Shown in pieces: positions 15,401 through 25,010 of a stretch of DNA of 54,395 nt. Source of the stretch: a virus; IMG/VR virus record IMGVR_UViG_3300032006_000010, positions 1 to 54,395 of that record; one strand, 5' to 3'. The notes under the pieces were generated by a model that saw nothing but the letters and a program-made list of their open reading frames with translations, was not told the origin of the DNA and made no database searches. Both the position numbers and the translations under genes were made by a program. Position 1 is the first letter of the stretch, and every line of letters begins with the position of its first letter.

Positions 15401-18400
15401 TCAAGATACGTTCTATCTTTTTCTGAAAGGTCGGACGACTCTATTATCTCTCCCTTTATAAGATTACCCTCATCATCTTTGACGCTCTTAATTTTTTCTC
15501 TACCCTTATACTCGCCAATTATTAGTTCCTGTTCTTCCTTTGAGAGGTCAGTCTTTGTCTTACTTAAAAGAGCATCGTAATCACTAAAGAACTTTTTAAG
15601 ATTACTATCCTTAACAGCTTTAGAGTTCATAGCAGAGCGAACAAGAGAAGTGTTTTGCACCTGCTTCTCTAGCATATCGACAACTTTCCAATCAGCTGCT
15701 TTCTTACCTTTCTTCTTTTCAAGGCGCATCTTCATTTCTTGTACAGCCTTAGGATAACCACGTTGATATGTACCCATTAATAATATATCAAACAAATCCT
15801 TCTCTGCATTACTCTGATAACCCTTCTTAACTGTTCTAATAGCAGAGTCAATCTGTATCTGGTCAAGCTTAGCTGTACCAGTATCTTCTATACCAAAATT
15901 TTCACGCATCATTTCATTAACCTTAGAAGCCTCTTCATTCTGAGTAAAGGCAGAATCCTTTAAAGTATCGTCTCTATCACGCCTTCTCCTAGCCATGTGT
16001 ACACCCATATTCTTTATCTCATTAGCGTCTGCGTGTATCTTTGAGATGCGCTCTGGTACTATACCATGCTTACCTACAATATCTGTGATAGATTTGAGTG
16101 AAGCCATTGTGCTCATATCATTAACTAAGAAATCTTCTCCCTGCAAAACAAGTTTCTCTAGATAGCCTCTCCTGTAATCATAGCTACCATAATTAATAGG
16201 TCTCCACTTGCCATCAATATTACCCATAACAAGTCTCTCTTCACCAGTTGGCTTGTGAACATAGGTTTCATTCAATAGCCTTCTAAAGGCTTCCTCGTCA
16301 CGAGCAATTGTTTCTAATCCTTCCCTAGTATACAATCTATTAGAGTATATCCTATCAATAAACTTATTCCAAGGAGCCGCCAATGTAGTTCTGCCTAAGA
16401 TGTCATTCAGCCAGTCCTCTCTTTCGGTCATATTTTGGTGGGTATCATAAAGAGCCTTTACTCTTTTATAATCTGTGTGTCTAAATAAATTATCAGACCA
16501 GTTTACATCTCTCAAACTTTCAGACAATAGAGGCATAAGGGTATTACGTGAACCTTCTGGTAGAAACTTCATAGCTTCTAGACCAGCAGATATGTCAGCA
16601 TAAGACCATCTCCTAGCTTCAGTATAATTCTTACCATATAATAAACTGTTAGTCCTAAAGAACATCCTGTGTAAACCCTTACCCTTTAACCAATCAAGCT
16701 TACCATCTTGAAGTTTCTTAGTAAGAGAAGGATTAGGCTTCGATACCTTACCTTTAATACTTCTTATCTCATAATTGAATAGTGTATCAAGAACCTTAGA
16801 AGAAAATACATCTATCCCTTTCAAGCCAGCTTCATCCATTGGGTCAGAACCAAGTGCAACAGTAGCACGAGCCATTTCTCTAAAGCGCTGTAAATCTTCT
16901 TCCCCTGTCTTAGCCTTAAAAACTATACGGTAACGCCTATTCCCCATAATAAATGGTATACTATATTGCCCCCTACCAAGCCATACAGTACCAGTAGCTA
17001 CTTCTCCGTTCTTATTCCTTACCTCGCTGCCCTTTACCTCTAGAATTATATCTTTCATGGCTACGTTTTCACCCGTATGTCCACGTATTGCGTTATATGC
17101 GCCGATTACAGCAGCCCTATTAGTAACAGCAAAACCAAGCATATCACGACCACTTGCAGCCCCCTCACTCATAAAGCCCCTCCAATAAGGACTGTACTGT
17201 GAGCCCGGATGTAGTCCTTCTTGCTGTATCTCCTTACTTCTAACAGCAAGCTGTTCACCATAGGTCTGTCCTGTCTTTGGGTCTATAGCTTCTTTGTTAT
17301 GTTTCTCTGCATTAGTCTTAGAGTCAACATATTCATCTTTCTGTGAATGGTACATCTCTCTCCATGACTGTTTAAAACCGCTTTTGTCTCCACCAAAAAA
17401 GATAAAGGCTTTATCCCCATCTAAATCAGCCCCTCCCAGAGCTTTCATGGTTCTTGGATGCAAGAGTACCCCGTACCCCTTAACCCCCGTAAAACCGGCA
17501 AATTTGAGCGAATGAGCACCACTTATGGAGTCCATAGGAACTCTCATGGCTGCAGCATGCAGTATTTGAGCTACTTTATCCTTATTTGCCTTGTATTTAC
17601 CAGCATTAAAGTCTTCCCAAACGTTTTCCAAGGTTTCTCTACCTTTTATAATAAGAGGGTCCTTTATACGAAGCTTCTTAAATCCTTCGTCCAGATAGAA
17701 TATATCATCAGTATCACGCAACCTAGAGATATCTGAGTCCTTCATTCTCATACCTATATCCCAAGGGCGCATACGTGCTGTAGCTGAATTATACATTCTA
17801 GGTCTAGTAAGTTGTGTAACCACATAGTTACGCATTGCTGCCATGCGGTAATCACGTGAAAACTTATGAAGATAAGCTCCAATAGAGCCTTCAGGGAATA
17901 CACGATTTAATCTTTGAACAATGCTTTCAAACTCAGCATTTACTTCACGCTCCTGTTGAATCTCAGACCTTGACAGTTCACCCTCTTCAGCCAATGCTTC
18001 AACATACTCATTATTAAGCTTGAGTATTTTCTCATAAGCCTTAGATGCAAACTTCTCATGCTTTGGGTCTCTCATCATTTCAAGAAGCTTAGGAATACTA
18101 ATATCCTCTAGATTGTTAATTGCCCTATTAAGATTAGCGTTGCTAGGGTCATCCTTATAGGCTTTAAGCATTTCATTAGCCTCAGGTATACCCTTAAAAG
18201 CCCTGTTAGAAAGAGTTTCATACATATCTTGGATAACCTCAGGCTTTACATCTTTATAACCATAAGAACTAAGTGTAGTAAACATCTGTTTAGGTAATCT
18301 CTGGGGTTTTATATACTTATCACTGGTAATTTCAGACATAATAGTCCTAAAACTACTGATAGGAAGCTCGTACCCTTCACCATTAAACCCTATCTTCCCC

Positions 18401-21129
18401 TTATTATCAATAAAAAGGTCCCCAGATTGTCTTGTACCCATCTGTTTAGCTGCCGATTCGGGTATAAGCATGTGTAAATCGTTCTCTTTCATATACTTAG
18501 CGAGCTCAGCTGAAGGAGCATGCATCATATACTTACCAAGTACAGCTCCATATTCTGCGTTAGGCGCTACAATAAAGGACTTGTTTACATTACCACTAGT
18601 TGGCAATCCTTTATCAACATTATGAGCATCAATAATCTCTTCCCTAGCTATAATAGCACCATCAGTCATCTCTGTATATTCATCAGCCTTAGACTTTAGA
18701 GTTATTTTCTTCTGGTCATAATACCCATCTGCGTCCTTGAAAAACCCTACCCGGTAATTCCTTCCACCAATAACGTTAACACCCCTATCTTTTAAATAGG
18801 TGAAAACGAAATTAGGATTAGCTGATAGACCTGTATTAAACCAAATCTGCGCTCTTTTATTATAAGCCTTAGCATTATTAATCATACCCTTAGCAAGAAC
18901 CTTGCCCATATTAAGTTCTATCTCTTTTGGCTTAGTCCCAGAACTAAAACCATTAAAGGTCATGTCGTACAAAACATTAGACACATACATTTGTCTGTAT
19001 CTATCTGCTGCATTCTTTAGGTTGGGGTATCTTTCTTTAAATTTCTCTAGTCCAGCACGATAATTTTTCTTTACTCCCTTTATACCGTTCTTTCTCATGG
19101 CTCTCTGTATACTATTTAGAACCTTCTTGCTTTCCTTAGGCTTGGCTGCCACCCTAGGATGTTTTCTTACAAAATACATCTTCTTATTATCACCCTTACC
19201 ACCCATATAATAGTAACCCTGTTTCCACATAGAGTCCATTAATCTGTTGTAAGCCTTGTCAATTTTTATACGAGCTTCAGAGCGAGCAATATTTTTTAAT
19301 TCTGTAGGCGTAAAGTCCTGATATTTATCTGACTTAGATTTCTTTATCCTTATTAATTCGTCCCTAGCTAAGCCTTCATGCACACGTGTTAAATCATACT
19401 CCTTATTACCCCATATCATATGGTCAAGTACTCTAAAGAAGCCCTCTTCTGGTCTAGGAGGCTCCTTAAATACAGAAACATGCTCAGCGTCATATCTATC
19501 TTCTACTACAAGTCGCTCCTGTGAGAGGTCTTTCTTATTACCCACAGCATTAGTCTTACCCTTAAGTATGCCAACTTTACCGTCAACCAATGAAATCTGG
19601 TCGACCCATTCCTTTTTCCTAGTGCTTTCCGCCCAGCGTCTCCACCAACCTGATTGCTCTTCATTTAATGTCACCCCATACTTCTTTTCAATGAACTTGG
19701 TTATCTTTTCTTCAGCACCTAAGGTTGGTTTACCATCTTTATGATGCTTTGTCCACTCAGAATATATTTCATCAGCAACTTTAATCTTTTTTATATCAGG
19801 ATTTTTAGAGGTCTCCCAAGCTTCTTTTAGATTCTGTTCAACATATCCACCTCTACCAGCTACTCTACCCGGTATATCACCAAGTTTGGCAATGTGCATA
19901 TCTAAATCATGTGGGTCTTCAAACCTTGGGTCATCTTTATAAGCATCTCTATAGGATTTTAAGTCTTCCTTATTTAAACCAAACGATACTTCTCCAGTAT
20001 TCGTGTCAATGTCAGTCTTTCCTTGGTACTCCTTAGCTAGTTTGTCTATGTCCTTTATATCAATACCCTTACCACGCATTAGGTCATAGACAACATACTG
20101 TGATTCTTCTGGACCAAAGAAGTGTTTGAAATCATTCTTAACAATACCCTGCATCTCTGGAGTTAAAGTATCCCACTTAGGATTAAGCTCAGGGTCTGGT
20201 CCATGATTACCCTTGAAGGATTCGTTTAAAAACTGTCTACTAGCTCTAGTTTGATAGGGTGTTTCCTTGAAACCGAAAAAAGCACCAAGAGCATAAGCAT
20301 ATACTTGTTCTTCTGTAGTAGCATTTTGTGCTGTTGCTGGTAATCCAGTAAAAGCAGCACCAGCCATAGTTCTAGCTGTAAGGTCAGCTATCTGCCCGGG
20401 CTCCAACTTCTTTAGATTAGGACTACCATTTGGCTTTAACTGGTCTGCTGATAATCTTTTTCCAAAACCGGGAAGATTACCTATACCTCTAAAAGCACCA
20501 CCTGCTACTGCTCCAAAACCAGCACTATGAAATACCTCATCAACTCCATGAGTCCAACTTGATACCCCACTAGCTACACCAAGATGGAAAGCTCCAGAAG
20601 CCATATCTCTTAATACTCCACCCTCTGTAATAAAATTTGGTAGGTCTTTTAAGAAAGGTTGAGCAACCTTACTCACTTTCCTAGAAGCCATATCAGCGGC
20701 TTTCATAGGAACACTCTTCCCTTTTATACCTCTCAGAGTTCCAGCTAGTTTAACTGCACCAAGTGCTTTAAGTATACGAGCACCCGGCATGTAACCAACG
20801 AAGCCAGCAAGATGCCCAAGGTTTCTTGCAATTCCCTCGGCTGTGTCTCTAGGCTCACTACCGACTCCTAATTTTTCAGGCGGAAGTGTGGTAAATCCTT
20901 CCCACCACCCAGAGCCAAATTGTTTTATTGTCTTAAAAAGGAAACTGTCTTGGTGTTCCTTTGTCCTTGCAAAGGGAATAGCATAATGAGCTGCATGGTC
21001 TTCGAGGGTCTGTATATCATCATCCTTACCGTCAAACTGATAAGGTCTAAGACGATACTCAGTTATGAGATTGTCTATATCTTCCCGACTGTGCTTAGGT
21101 TGCCAGTCGGTACTCAACGGACCTGCCAA
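12403..21129 (-). CDS. Giant virion protein with two-barrel RNA polymerase signature (2908 aa)
   Basis: Residues 1196-1239 contain R-V-P (1196-1198), L-H-P (1223-1225) and A-D1235-L-D1237-G-D1239. The bacterial RNAP beta-prime subunit has the same series, R-x-P ... L-H-P ... N-A-D-F-D-G-D, with nearly the same spacing (35 residues from Arg to the first Asp in E. coli, 39 here; ten versus eleven from His to Asp). Upstream, Lys895 (PESAAKQMG) and Lys947 (RLPKQMF) are candidates for the two lysines of the partner barrel. Known: crAss-like phages and the YonO family hold both barrels in one chain, and crAss-like phages pack it in the virion. The N-terminal 270 residues are Gly/Ala-rich and the last 150 hydrophobic (LSSLFMYSLFENALP), suiting an ejected protein. 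Inferred: virion RNA polymerase. The function of the other 2000 residues is unknown. Confidence 0.78.
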   Translation of the reverse strand: MAGPLSTDWQPKHSREDIDNLITEYRLRPYQFDGKDDDIQTLEDHAAHYAIPFARTKEHQDSFLFKTIKQFGSGWWEGFTTLPPEKLGVGSEPRDTAEGIARNLGHLAGFVGYMPGARILKALGAVKLAGTLRGIKGKSVPMKAADMASRKVSKVAQPFLKDLPNFITEGGVLRDMASGAFHLGVASGVSSWTHGVDEVFHSAGFGAVAGGAFRGIGNLPGFGKRLSADQLKPNGSPNLKKLEPGQIADLTARTMAGAAFTGLPATAQNATTEEQVYAYALGAFFGFKETPYQTRASRQFLNESFKGNHGPDPELNPKWDTLTPEMQGIVKNDFKHFFGPEESQYVVYDLMRGKGIDIKDIDKLAKEYQGKTDIDTNTGEVSFGLNKEDLKSYRDAYKDDPRFEDPHDLDMHIAKLGDIPGRVAGRGGYVEQNLKEAWETSKNPDIKKIKVADEIYSEWTKHHKDGKPTLGAEEKITKFIEKKYGVTLNEEQSGWWRRWAESTRKKEWVDQISLVDGKVGILKGKTNAVGNKKDLSQERLVVEDRYDAEHVSVFKEPPRPEEGFFRVLDHMIWGNKEYDLTRVHEGLARDELIRIKKSKSDKYQDFTPTELKNIARSEARIKIDKAYNRLMDSMWKQGYYYMGGKGDNKKMYFVRKHPRVAAKPKESKKVLNSIQRAMRKNGIKGVKKNYRAGLEKFKERYPNLKNAADRYRQMYVSNVLYDMTFNGFSSGTKPKEIELNMGKVLAKGMINNAKAYNKRAQIWFNTGLSANPNFVFTYLKDRGVNVIGGRNYRVGFFKDADGYYDQKKITLKSKADEYTEMTDGAIIAREEIIDAHNVDKGLPTSGNVNKSFIVAPNAEYGAVLGKYMMHAPSAELAKYMKENDLHMLIPESAAKQMGTRQSGDLFIDNKGKIGFNGEGYELPISSFRTIMSEITSDKYIKPQRLPKQMFTTLSSYGYKDVKPEVIQDMYETLSNRAFKGIPEANEMLKAYKDDPSNANLNRAINNLEDISIPKLLEMMRDPKHEKFASKAYEKILKLNNEYVEALAEEGELSRSEIQQEREVNAEFESIVQRLNRVFPEGSIGAYLHKFSRDYRMAAMRNYVVTQLTRPRMYNSATARMRPWDIGMRMKDSDISRLRDTDDIFYLDEGFKKLRIKDPLIIKGRETLENVWEDFNAGKYKANKDKVAQILHAAAMRVPMDSISGAHSLKFAGFTGVKGYGVLLHPRTMKALGGADLDGDKAFIFFGGDKSGFKQSWREMYHSQKDEYVDSKTNAEKHNKEAIDPKTGQTYGEQLAVRSKEIQQEGLHPGSQYSPYWRGFMSEGAASGRDMLGFAVTNRAAVIGAYNAIRGHTGENVAMKDIILEVKGSEVRNKNGEVATGTVWLGRGQYSIPFIMGNRRYRIVFKAKTGEEDLQRFREMARATVALGSDPMDEAGLKGIDVFSSKVLDTLFNYEIRSIKGKVSKPNPSLTKKLQDGKLDWLKGKGLHRMFFRTNSLLYGKNYTEARRWSYADISAGLEAMKFLPEGSRNTLMPLLSESLRDVNWSDNLFRHTDYKRVKALYDTHQNMTEREDWLNDILGRTTLAAPWNKFIDRIYSNRLYTREGLETIARDEEAFRRLLNETYVHKPTGEERLVMGNIDGKWRPINYGSYDYRRGYLEKLVLQGEDFLVNDMSTMASLKSITDIVGKHGIVPERISKIHADANEIKNMGVHMARRRRDRDDTLKDSAFTQNEEASKVNEMMRENFGIEDTGTAKLDQIQIDSAIRTVKKGYQSNAEKDLFDILLMGTYQRGYPKAVQEMKMRLEKKKGKKAADWKVVDMLEKQVQNTSLVRSAMNSKAVKDSNLKKFFSDYDALLSKTKTDLSKEEQELIIGEYKGREKIKSVKDDEGNLIKGEIIESSDLSEKDRTYLDDIAPFVGVNRGKVKDPELREIYHSLKGHLEHYHNLDTRNLNGLFRGLFGKNINQATKYDLKTLDRYFNEMRDGTWFKKTVDWMLGKDKGPKIRRAYYWMFPKAVDRDLMRHPGMVQWVEDVGPYKDRLGNTISGRTVRPTSTLGEIQQWAYKHQELSMQKNEEEKERFREKLNPFIRAVEDGDVLYDIAVAMRERRIIPRVLRRKYKDNNHKLTMQEMSYESHWNEVKDSYERLKGKTYRVPMEGGTRLMSGDEIIRSINDILTKQNEATYKWMRGDPDYVESWLAKGRTKDGRENFQSLQKLRKEFYAYITKKAKNNEQIPIEKFGIDGLRQITKRILLSMTPRKLMTAEEWAKVSKKLEITPFDVTGEFPSDIYYPHVSFDRKKVDIRLRGAIKNLFSDPNYTKEEKQAEARKIFYHYKQLTGDFMARDEMTDNFDVVQKVMKEYASGRSNKAKNILMSDLKKVGNQFSRSAHIGGWSRDPEAYESYMKNSVDTFYKQAMQLASRITMNNFNERFYKQTKDAKLTNDWTNFFKLYTQSAMGYPTQIPEKVMNDPRMKIKGTPYKWLADSQAKKRIDYIRKRLGIGRKRLEEWDLDQTTIDELSGVEYSQMQGWGSLEAKWQLASLLAHPKSSIANLYGGTVHTWISAGYGNLRKGRNFDYLKTNINPKWESMKDVERWIQKQGVIEEFLIYEAGLNPKIKSKKFESFLREATAKIKKDPDFSDTSLNALRKKHGVTDSIWNFAASFMRIPERMLRRDAFMAHYLQAREQFGGAIKDFDNPFLIEMAKRGVKGTQFLYSSPFRPMWANSTLGRVFSRFQLWSWNSVRFRNDTIRQAHIYGWEPGTKEFERYKRMAQADLFMMSLSSLFMYSLFENALPAPYNWFQDTADFLMGDEKEKERAFYGSIIGPFQAVTPPALRLLPPMFKWLVTGDSDKLTGYYLWTMPPFGRLIRDVVGPGGAIENPYYAITKFTGLPVMQFSKMVKDDPATHLGGRFLY

Positions 21130-21141
21130 ATTAGCCTCCGC

Positions 21142-22746
21142 TTAATCTACTTCGTTTAAAATGTTATATATTGTATAAACATCACCAGCTAAAAGAGCAC
21201 CAGTAAGAGCTATTCCTACTGGACCACTCATGCCTGTAGCTAATCCACCTAAGACCCCCTTAGCCGCCAGTCTAGCAGCAAGCTTTGGCCCTCCTTTAGC
21301 AGCTACCTTTTTAAGAACGTATGGAGCTCCTTTTTTCTTAACTACATCAGATATCTTTTGATAAACATGTGGAGCTGCAAGAAATCCAGCAGTACCTGCG
21401 GGTACACCAGCGATTTCTCCAGCCTTTCGTGCTGTTTCATCACTAGCTCCCATTATACCTGCTGCCCCGCTAACGCCAACCTCTGTAAGAGCTTGTAAAC
21501 CTAGACCAGCGCCCATTCCAACGCCTATACTCTTCATTAAGCCCATGCCTTTTAGGGGACCAAGGTTAAGCTTCTTACTATTAACAGCATGCATTAGAGA
21601 ACTACCACGAGTACCTAATCGTTTTATCCCTTCATAAACATTCTTAGTGGTAATGTTTTGTCCTTGAGACCTGAGTGATTTTATGACACCCATTAGTTGG
21701 TCACCAGTAGACTGTGTCAGTTTACCATCTTTTACCAAGCTACCTACTGCTTTCTGTACATTCTTTATCTGGTTAGGGTTTACTACGTCATCAACAACAT
21801 TCCAGCTAGCTATTTGATTCCACTGTTGAGGTGCTCCTTTTCCTATCGACTGAGCTTTAGTGGCTAACGAAGCAGCAGAGGATGGAATCTGAAGTGGTGG
21901 TTTACCACCCAATCTACCTGCACTAGCAGCAGATTTAACTGCCCCAGAACCAATGCCTATAGGACTACCAGCACCAATCTGTTGTTGTAATGGAAGTTTA
22001 CCAATAGGACCAGAAAGAGAACCTCCACCTCCGCCTTTTTTAGCAGCTTCACTAATAAGTTTAGCGGCTGATTTTGCCCTCCCTCTTTTTATGAGAGCAG
22101 CGGCTCCACCAAGAGCAGCAGCTCCACCAGCTACGGCAGCAGCGCCACCAAGAAGCGGGTTTTCTTCAGCAACTCTTCCACCCCATTCTCCCCAAGACAT
22201 GAACCTTTCTGGGTCGTAATATTGATTAAGTGCACCAAGTGTCTGGTCGTCCAGAGAACCCATTAAGCTTTGCCTAGCTGCTGGGTCCATAGAGGTAAGC
22301 GTATTCGTCACATGTTTACTCCATGCTCTTTCGCCATACTTAGCCGGGTCCCGCATAAGATTACGCTTAATACCGTCTAGTTCTGACTGTTTACCGGCTT
22401 GCCAGTATTGTTCAAACGCTTGCATATTACCACCAACGTTCTCTTTCCAATTCTTTAAAGCTTCAGACCTTTTACCTTCACCTAGAAACTTAAAACTTGC
22501 TGGGTTTAAAATATCGGCTTTCCTACCATCGGGATAGTTACTAAAAAGAAAGTTTTCAGCTCTCTTATTAATATAGTAATCCTTCTCAGCTCTCTGTAAA
22601 CCCTTTATCTGATACCTTCCAAGAGCCTGTTGCAAAGCAACCTGACTATTTTTCCGCATCTTATCCTGCCAAGACTCCTGTCTTTGGACAGAACCTACAG
22701 GGTTATATGAGGGAGTTGATAGGTTTAGAGGTTTAATTTCGGGCAT
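21142..22746 (-). CDS. Gly/Ala-rich internal virion (ejection) protein, 534 aa
   Basis: A helical charged N-terminal third, then several membrane-type Gly/Ala segments (PLLGGAAAVAGGAAALGGAA; near the end AARLAAKGVLGGLATGMSG and GIALTGALLAGDVYTIYNI). Such proteins form part of the internal core of podoviruses and are ejected to build a channel across the envelope. The gene lies immediately upstream of the giant protein (12-nt gap), so the two probably travel together. No enzymatic motif seen. Confidence 0.65.
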   Translation of the reverse strand: MPEIKPLNLSTPSYNPVGSVQRQESWQDKMRKNSQVALQQALGRYQIKGLQRAEKDYYINKRAENFLFSNYPDGRKADILNPASFKFLGEGKRSEALKNWKENVGGNMQAFEQYWQAGKQSELDGIKRNLMRDPAKYGERAWSKHVTNTLTSMDPAARQSLMGSLDDQTLGALNQYYDPERFMSWGEWGGRVAEENPLLGGAAAVAGGAAALGGAAALIKRGRAKSAAKLISEAAKKGGGGGSLSGPIGKLPLQQQIGAGSPIGIGSGAVKSAASAGRLGGKPPLQIPSSAASLATKAQSIGKGAPQQWNQIASWNVVDDVVNPNQIKNVQKAVGSLVKDGKLTQSTGDQLMGVIKSLRSQGQNITTKNVYEGIKRLGTRGSSLMHAVNSKKLNLGPLKGMGLMKSIGVGMGAGLGLQALTEVGVSGAAGIMGASDETARKAGEIAGVPAGTAGFLAAPHVYQKISDVVKKKGAPYVLKKVAAKGGPKLAARLAAKGVLGGLATGMSGPVGIALTGALLAGDVYTIYNILNEVD

Positions 22747-22747
22747 C

Positions 22748-24307
22748 TTAGTACCTCCTCTTTTTCATAAAATCAAACATTCGTCTTGAGTTATTACCAG
22801 AAACCATACCGCCCTCTTGATAATGGTTTAATGATATCATATTATCAAGATTAGAGTGTGCATAGTCACCGTTTTGGTAAGCCCTTCCTATAAGGCCACC
22901 ACCTGCTTTTTCCTCAACTTCTTCTGGGTTTAACGAATAATCTATATCAGAACCATACCAAGGGCTTCTAGGGTCTGGGTTTATCCCTCCTGATAAATTT
23001 AAATTCTGATTAGTAGCAGTACTAGACGCAGGCACATCTGCAACAGGTTCTTCTAAAACAACCTCATTCCTATCTGCAATCTCCTTAGATATATCTTTAA
23101 GACCTCCTCCCCATATACTTTTATCTGTAATATCCTCCATAGCTTCTTCACGGGACAGCCCCATCTCTTCGGCATAATCGCCTACTTCATCATCAGGTCC
23201 TAGTATTGGACCCTTCTTAACATTTTCTGCAACTGGAGTATCTGAATCTACTTTCCTAGAAGGAGCCACATCCCCTAGAGCTGGAGTGTCATCGCCCTTA
23301 TATCTTCCATAACCTTTTAGGTTACCCCTACCTTGTCCGGGGGCAGCAAATTCGCTCATAAGACTACTAAGCATACCTAAGCCTTTTCCAGCTCTCTGAT
23401 ATAGGCTTCCTTTTTCCTTACCAGTTAAAACATCCTGATAGTTCTCAGCCTTACCAGCGCCTAAATATTTATGAAGATTTCCGAGTCCCTCTTTCGCATC
23501 AATACCAGCCTGTATAGCAGGAAACTGTACATTTTGTTCTAAGAAATGACCAGCCTTCTCACCAAAGCCTCTTAAGCTTTCCTTTAGTCCCATCTTTTGT
23601 GGAGCTTCTGGTGCAAGAGGATTATAATCTTCACTCGCTTTAAAAATACCATGAGGGTCATAGGTTTCAGAGCCAGCTTCTGGTTCTACTTCTTCAGAAG
23701 GTATTGGTGCAGAACCGTACTTCTGAGAAAAGAATAGCTCTTCTTCACTAGGTGAATCCACAACAGTTTCATCTTGTTTTTTAAATTTACTCAGCAGCTT
23801 ACTTCCTAGGCTATCCTTCATATAGTCGGGGGTAGGTGCTTCCTTCATATATTTTGAGGTTATACTTGGTTCACCAAAGGCTTCCTGATAGTCTTCTTCA
23901 TCAGAGGTACCAGCACTCATCGCAAAGTCACTAGGTCTACCAGCCCAATCTTGAAAATCAGATTCATCACTAGCTTGAGGTCTTAACTTTTTATCAGATA
24001 TATCCTTTACAGCCATCTTTCTAGCTGCAGGAGTCATGTTTCGTAAATCAAAATCACCAGCATTAGTTAGTCCAGCAGGGGCTTTAAACTTGTCGAACAT
24101 TGATTTAACAAAGCCTCCAAAAGCATAGCCATCCACCTTTCCACCTTGAGCATACCTAGGGGCTATCTCATAGTTCAACTTATCTAGATACTCCTTCATT
24201 CCGGGTATAGCAAGAACATTTCTATTCATTACATACTCTCCCTGCTCAAGTTTACCATCTATCGTATCTCCCGGATAAGGGCTATTACTTCCATATTGTT
24301 TAGCCAA
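22748..24307 (-). CDS. Putative internal virion protein, 519 aa, with KLEQGEYV motif
   Basis: Starts with TTG at 24307: GGAGGTGAG lies 5 nt upstream inside the end of the previous gene. The early segment GDTIDGKLEQGEYVMNRNVL is a recurring phage motif (GKL..GEYV.N) found at the start of virion/ejection-associated proteins, followed by GGKVDGYAFGGFV-type glycine loops and acidic low-complexity sequence. It ends with EGGMVSGNNSRRMFDFMKKR. Probably structural, inside the capsid or at the portal; no known enzyme domain. Confidence 0.6.
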   Translation of the reverse strand: MAKQYGSNSPYPGDTIDGKLEQGEYVMNRNVLAIPGMKEYLDKLNYEIAPRYAQGGKVDGYAFGGFVKSMFDKFKAPAGLTNAGDFDLRNMTPAARKMAVKDISDKKLRPQASDESDFQDWAGRPSDFAMSAGTSDEEDYQEAFGEPSITSKYMKEAPTPDYMKDSLGSKLLSKFKKQDETVVDSPSEEELFFSQKYGSAPIPSEEVEPEAGSETYDPHGIFKASEDYNPLAPEAPQKMGLKESLRGFGEKAGHFLEQNVQFPAIQAGIDAKEGLGNLHKYLGAGKAENYQDVLTGKEKGSLYQRAGKGLGMLSSLMSEFAAPGQGRGNLKGYGRYKGDDTPALGDVAPSRKVDSDTPVAENVKKGPILGPDDEVGDYAEEMGLSREEAMEDITDKSIWGGGLKDISKEIADRNEVVLEEPVADVPASSTATNQNLNLSGGINPDPRSPWYGSDIDYSLNPEEVEEKAGGGLIGRAYQNGDYAHSNLDNMISLNHYQEGGMVSGNNSRRMFDFMKKRRY

Positions 24308-24962
24308 CTAACTCACCTCCCATACGTGTACGAATATTCATTGGTCCTTTTGGTCCCATAATCATACTAAGCATTCCCCCGCTACCATCTATATACCCGC
24401 CTTCTTGAGCACCCATCATCATTGTAGGTGGCATACCAAAAGCCATCTGTCCCAAGCCTCCAAGCATACCAAGCGTCTGCCCCATAGCATTTGAGTCTAT
24501 CTGGGCATTAGCAAGTCTCTGATTCTGCATAGCATTCATCCTACCACCCCTTAATTGCCCTATGTTAGCCATAGCACCACTCATCATTCCAGCGCCACCA
24601 GCATACTGTTGCTGAAGATAGTTATTAAAAGCATCCATAGAGCCAGCAGTAGCCTTATTACTAAGGTCTCCCATTTGTTGAGTTAAAGCACCAGAAGCAC
24701 CCCCCCCTTGCATAGCTGCAAGACGCTGCATATTTCTAAACATCTGCGACTGACCTTCAGCAGACTGTTGCCCAAACCTTCTATAAGCACCCATATTCTT
24801 TGCAGAATAGGGGTCCATCATCTCTTTACCTTGGTCCTGTAGCCAACTATAATCTTCTTGGAGACCACCATAGGCTTCATCCCATTCACTGCCTATAGTT
24901 TTTGGTTTAACCTTTTGGTTTTGACCAGTTAATTTCTTCCAGCCTTCGCTTAACCAACTCAT
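24300..24962 (-). CDS. Putative internal virion protein, 220 aa, Met/Gly/Gln-rich
   Basis: Helical, Gln/Met/Ala-rich, with the pattern MSWLSEGWKKLTG at the start and methionine-glycine repeats later (MLGGLGQMAFGMPPTMMMG; GGYIDGSGGMLSMIMGPKG). It resembles the small core proteins (gp14-type) of podovirus ejection sets. The end overlaps the next gene by 8 nt; the glycine motif EGGYIDG is shared in style with that gene, suggesting related roles. Confidence 0.6.
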   Translation of the reverse strand: MSWLSEGWKKLTGQNQKVKPKTIGSEWDEAYGGLQEDYSWLQDQGKEMMDPYSAKNMGAYRRFGQQSAEGQSQMFRNMQRLAAMQGGGASGALTQQMGDLSNKATAGSMDAFNNYLQQQYAGGAGMMSGAMANIGQLRGGRMNAMQNQRLANAQIDSNAMGQTLGMLGGLGQMAFGMPPTMMMGAQEGGYIDGSGGMLSMIMGPKGPMNIRTRMGGELVG

Positions 24963-25010
24963 AATATCACCTTTTTATCCTTATTAATTTAACCTAAACC
25001 TTTACTTTAA

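Noticed and set aside
17294-17736. Plus-strand open frames opposite the giant protein
   Set aside because: They are antisense shadows of a continuous 2908-codon gene, have no ribosome sites and look unlike proteins.
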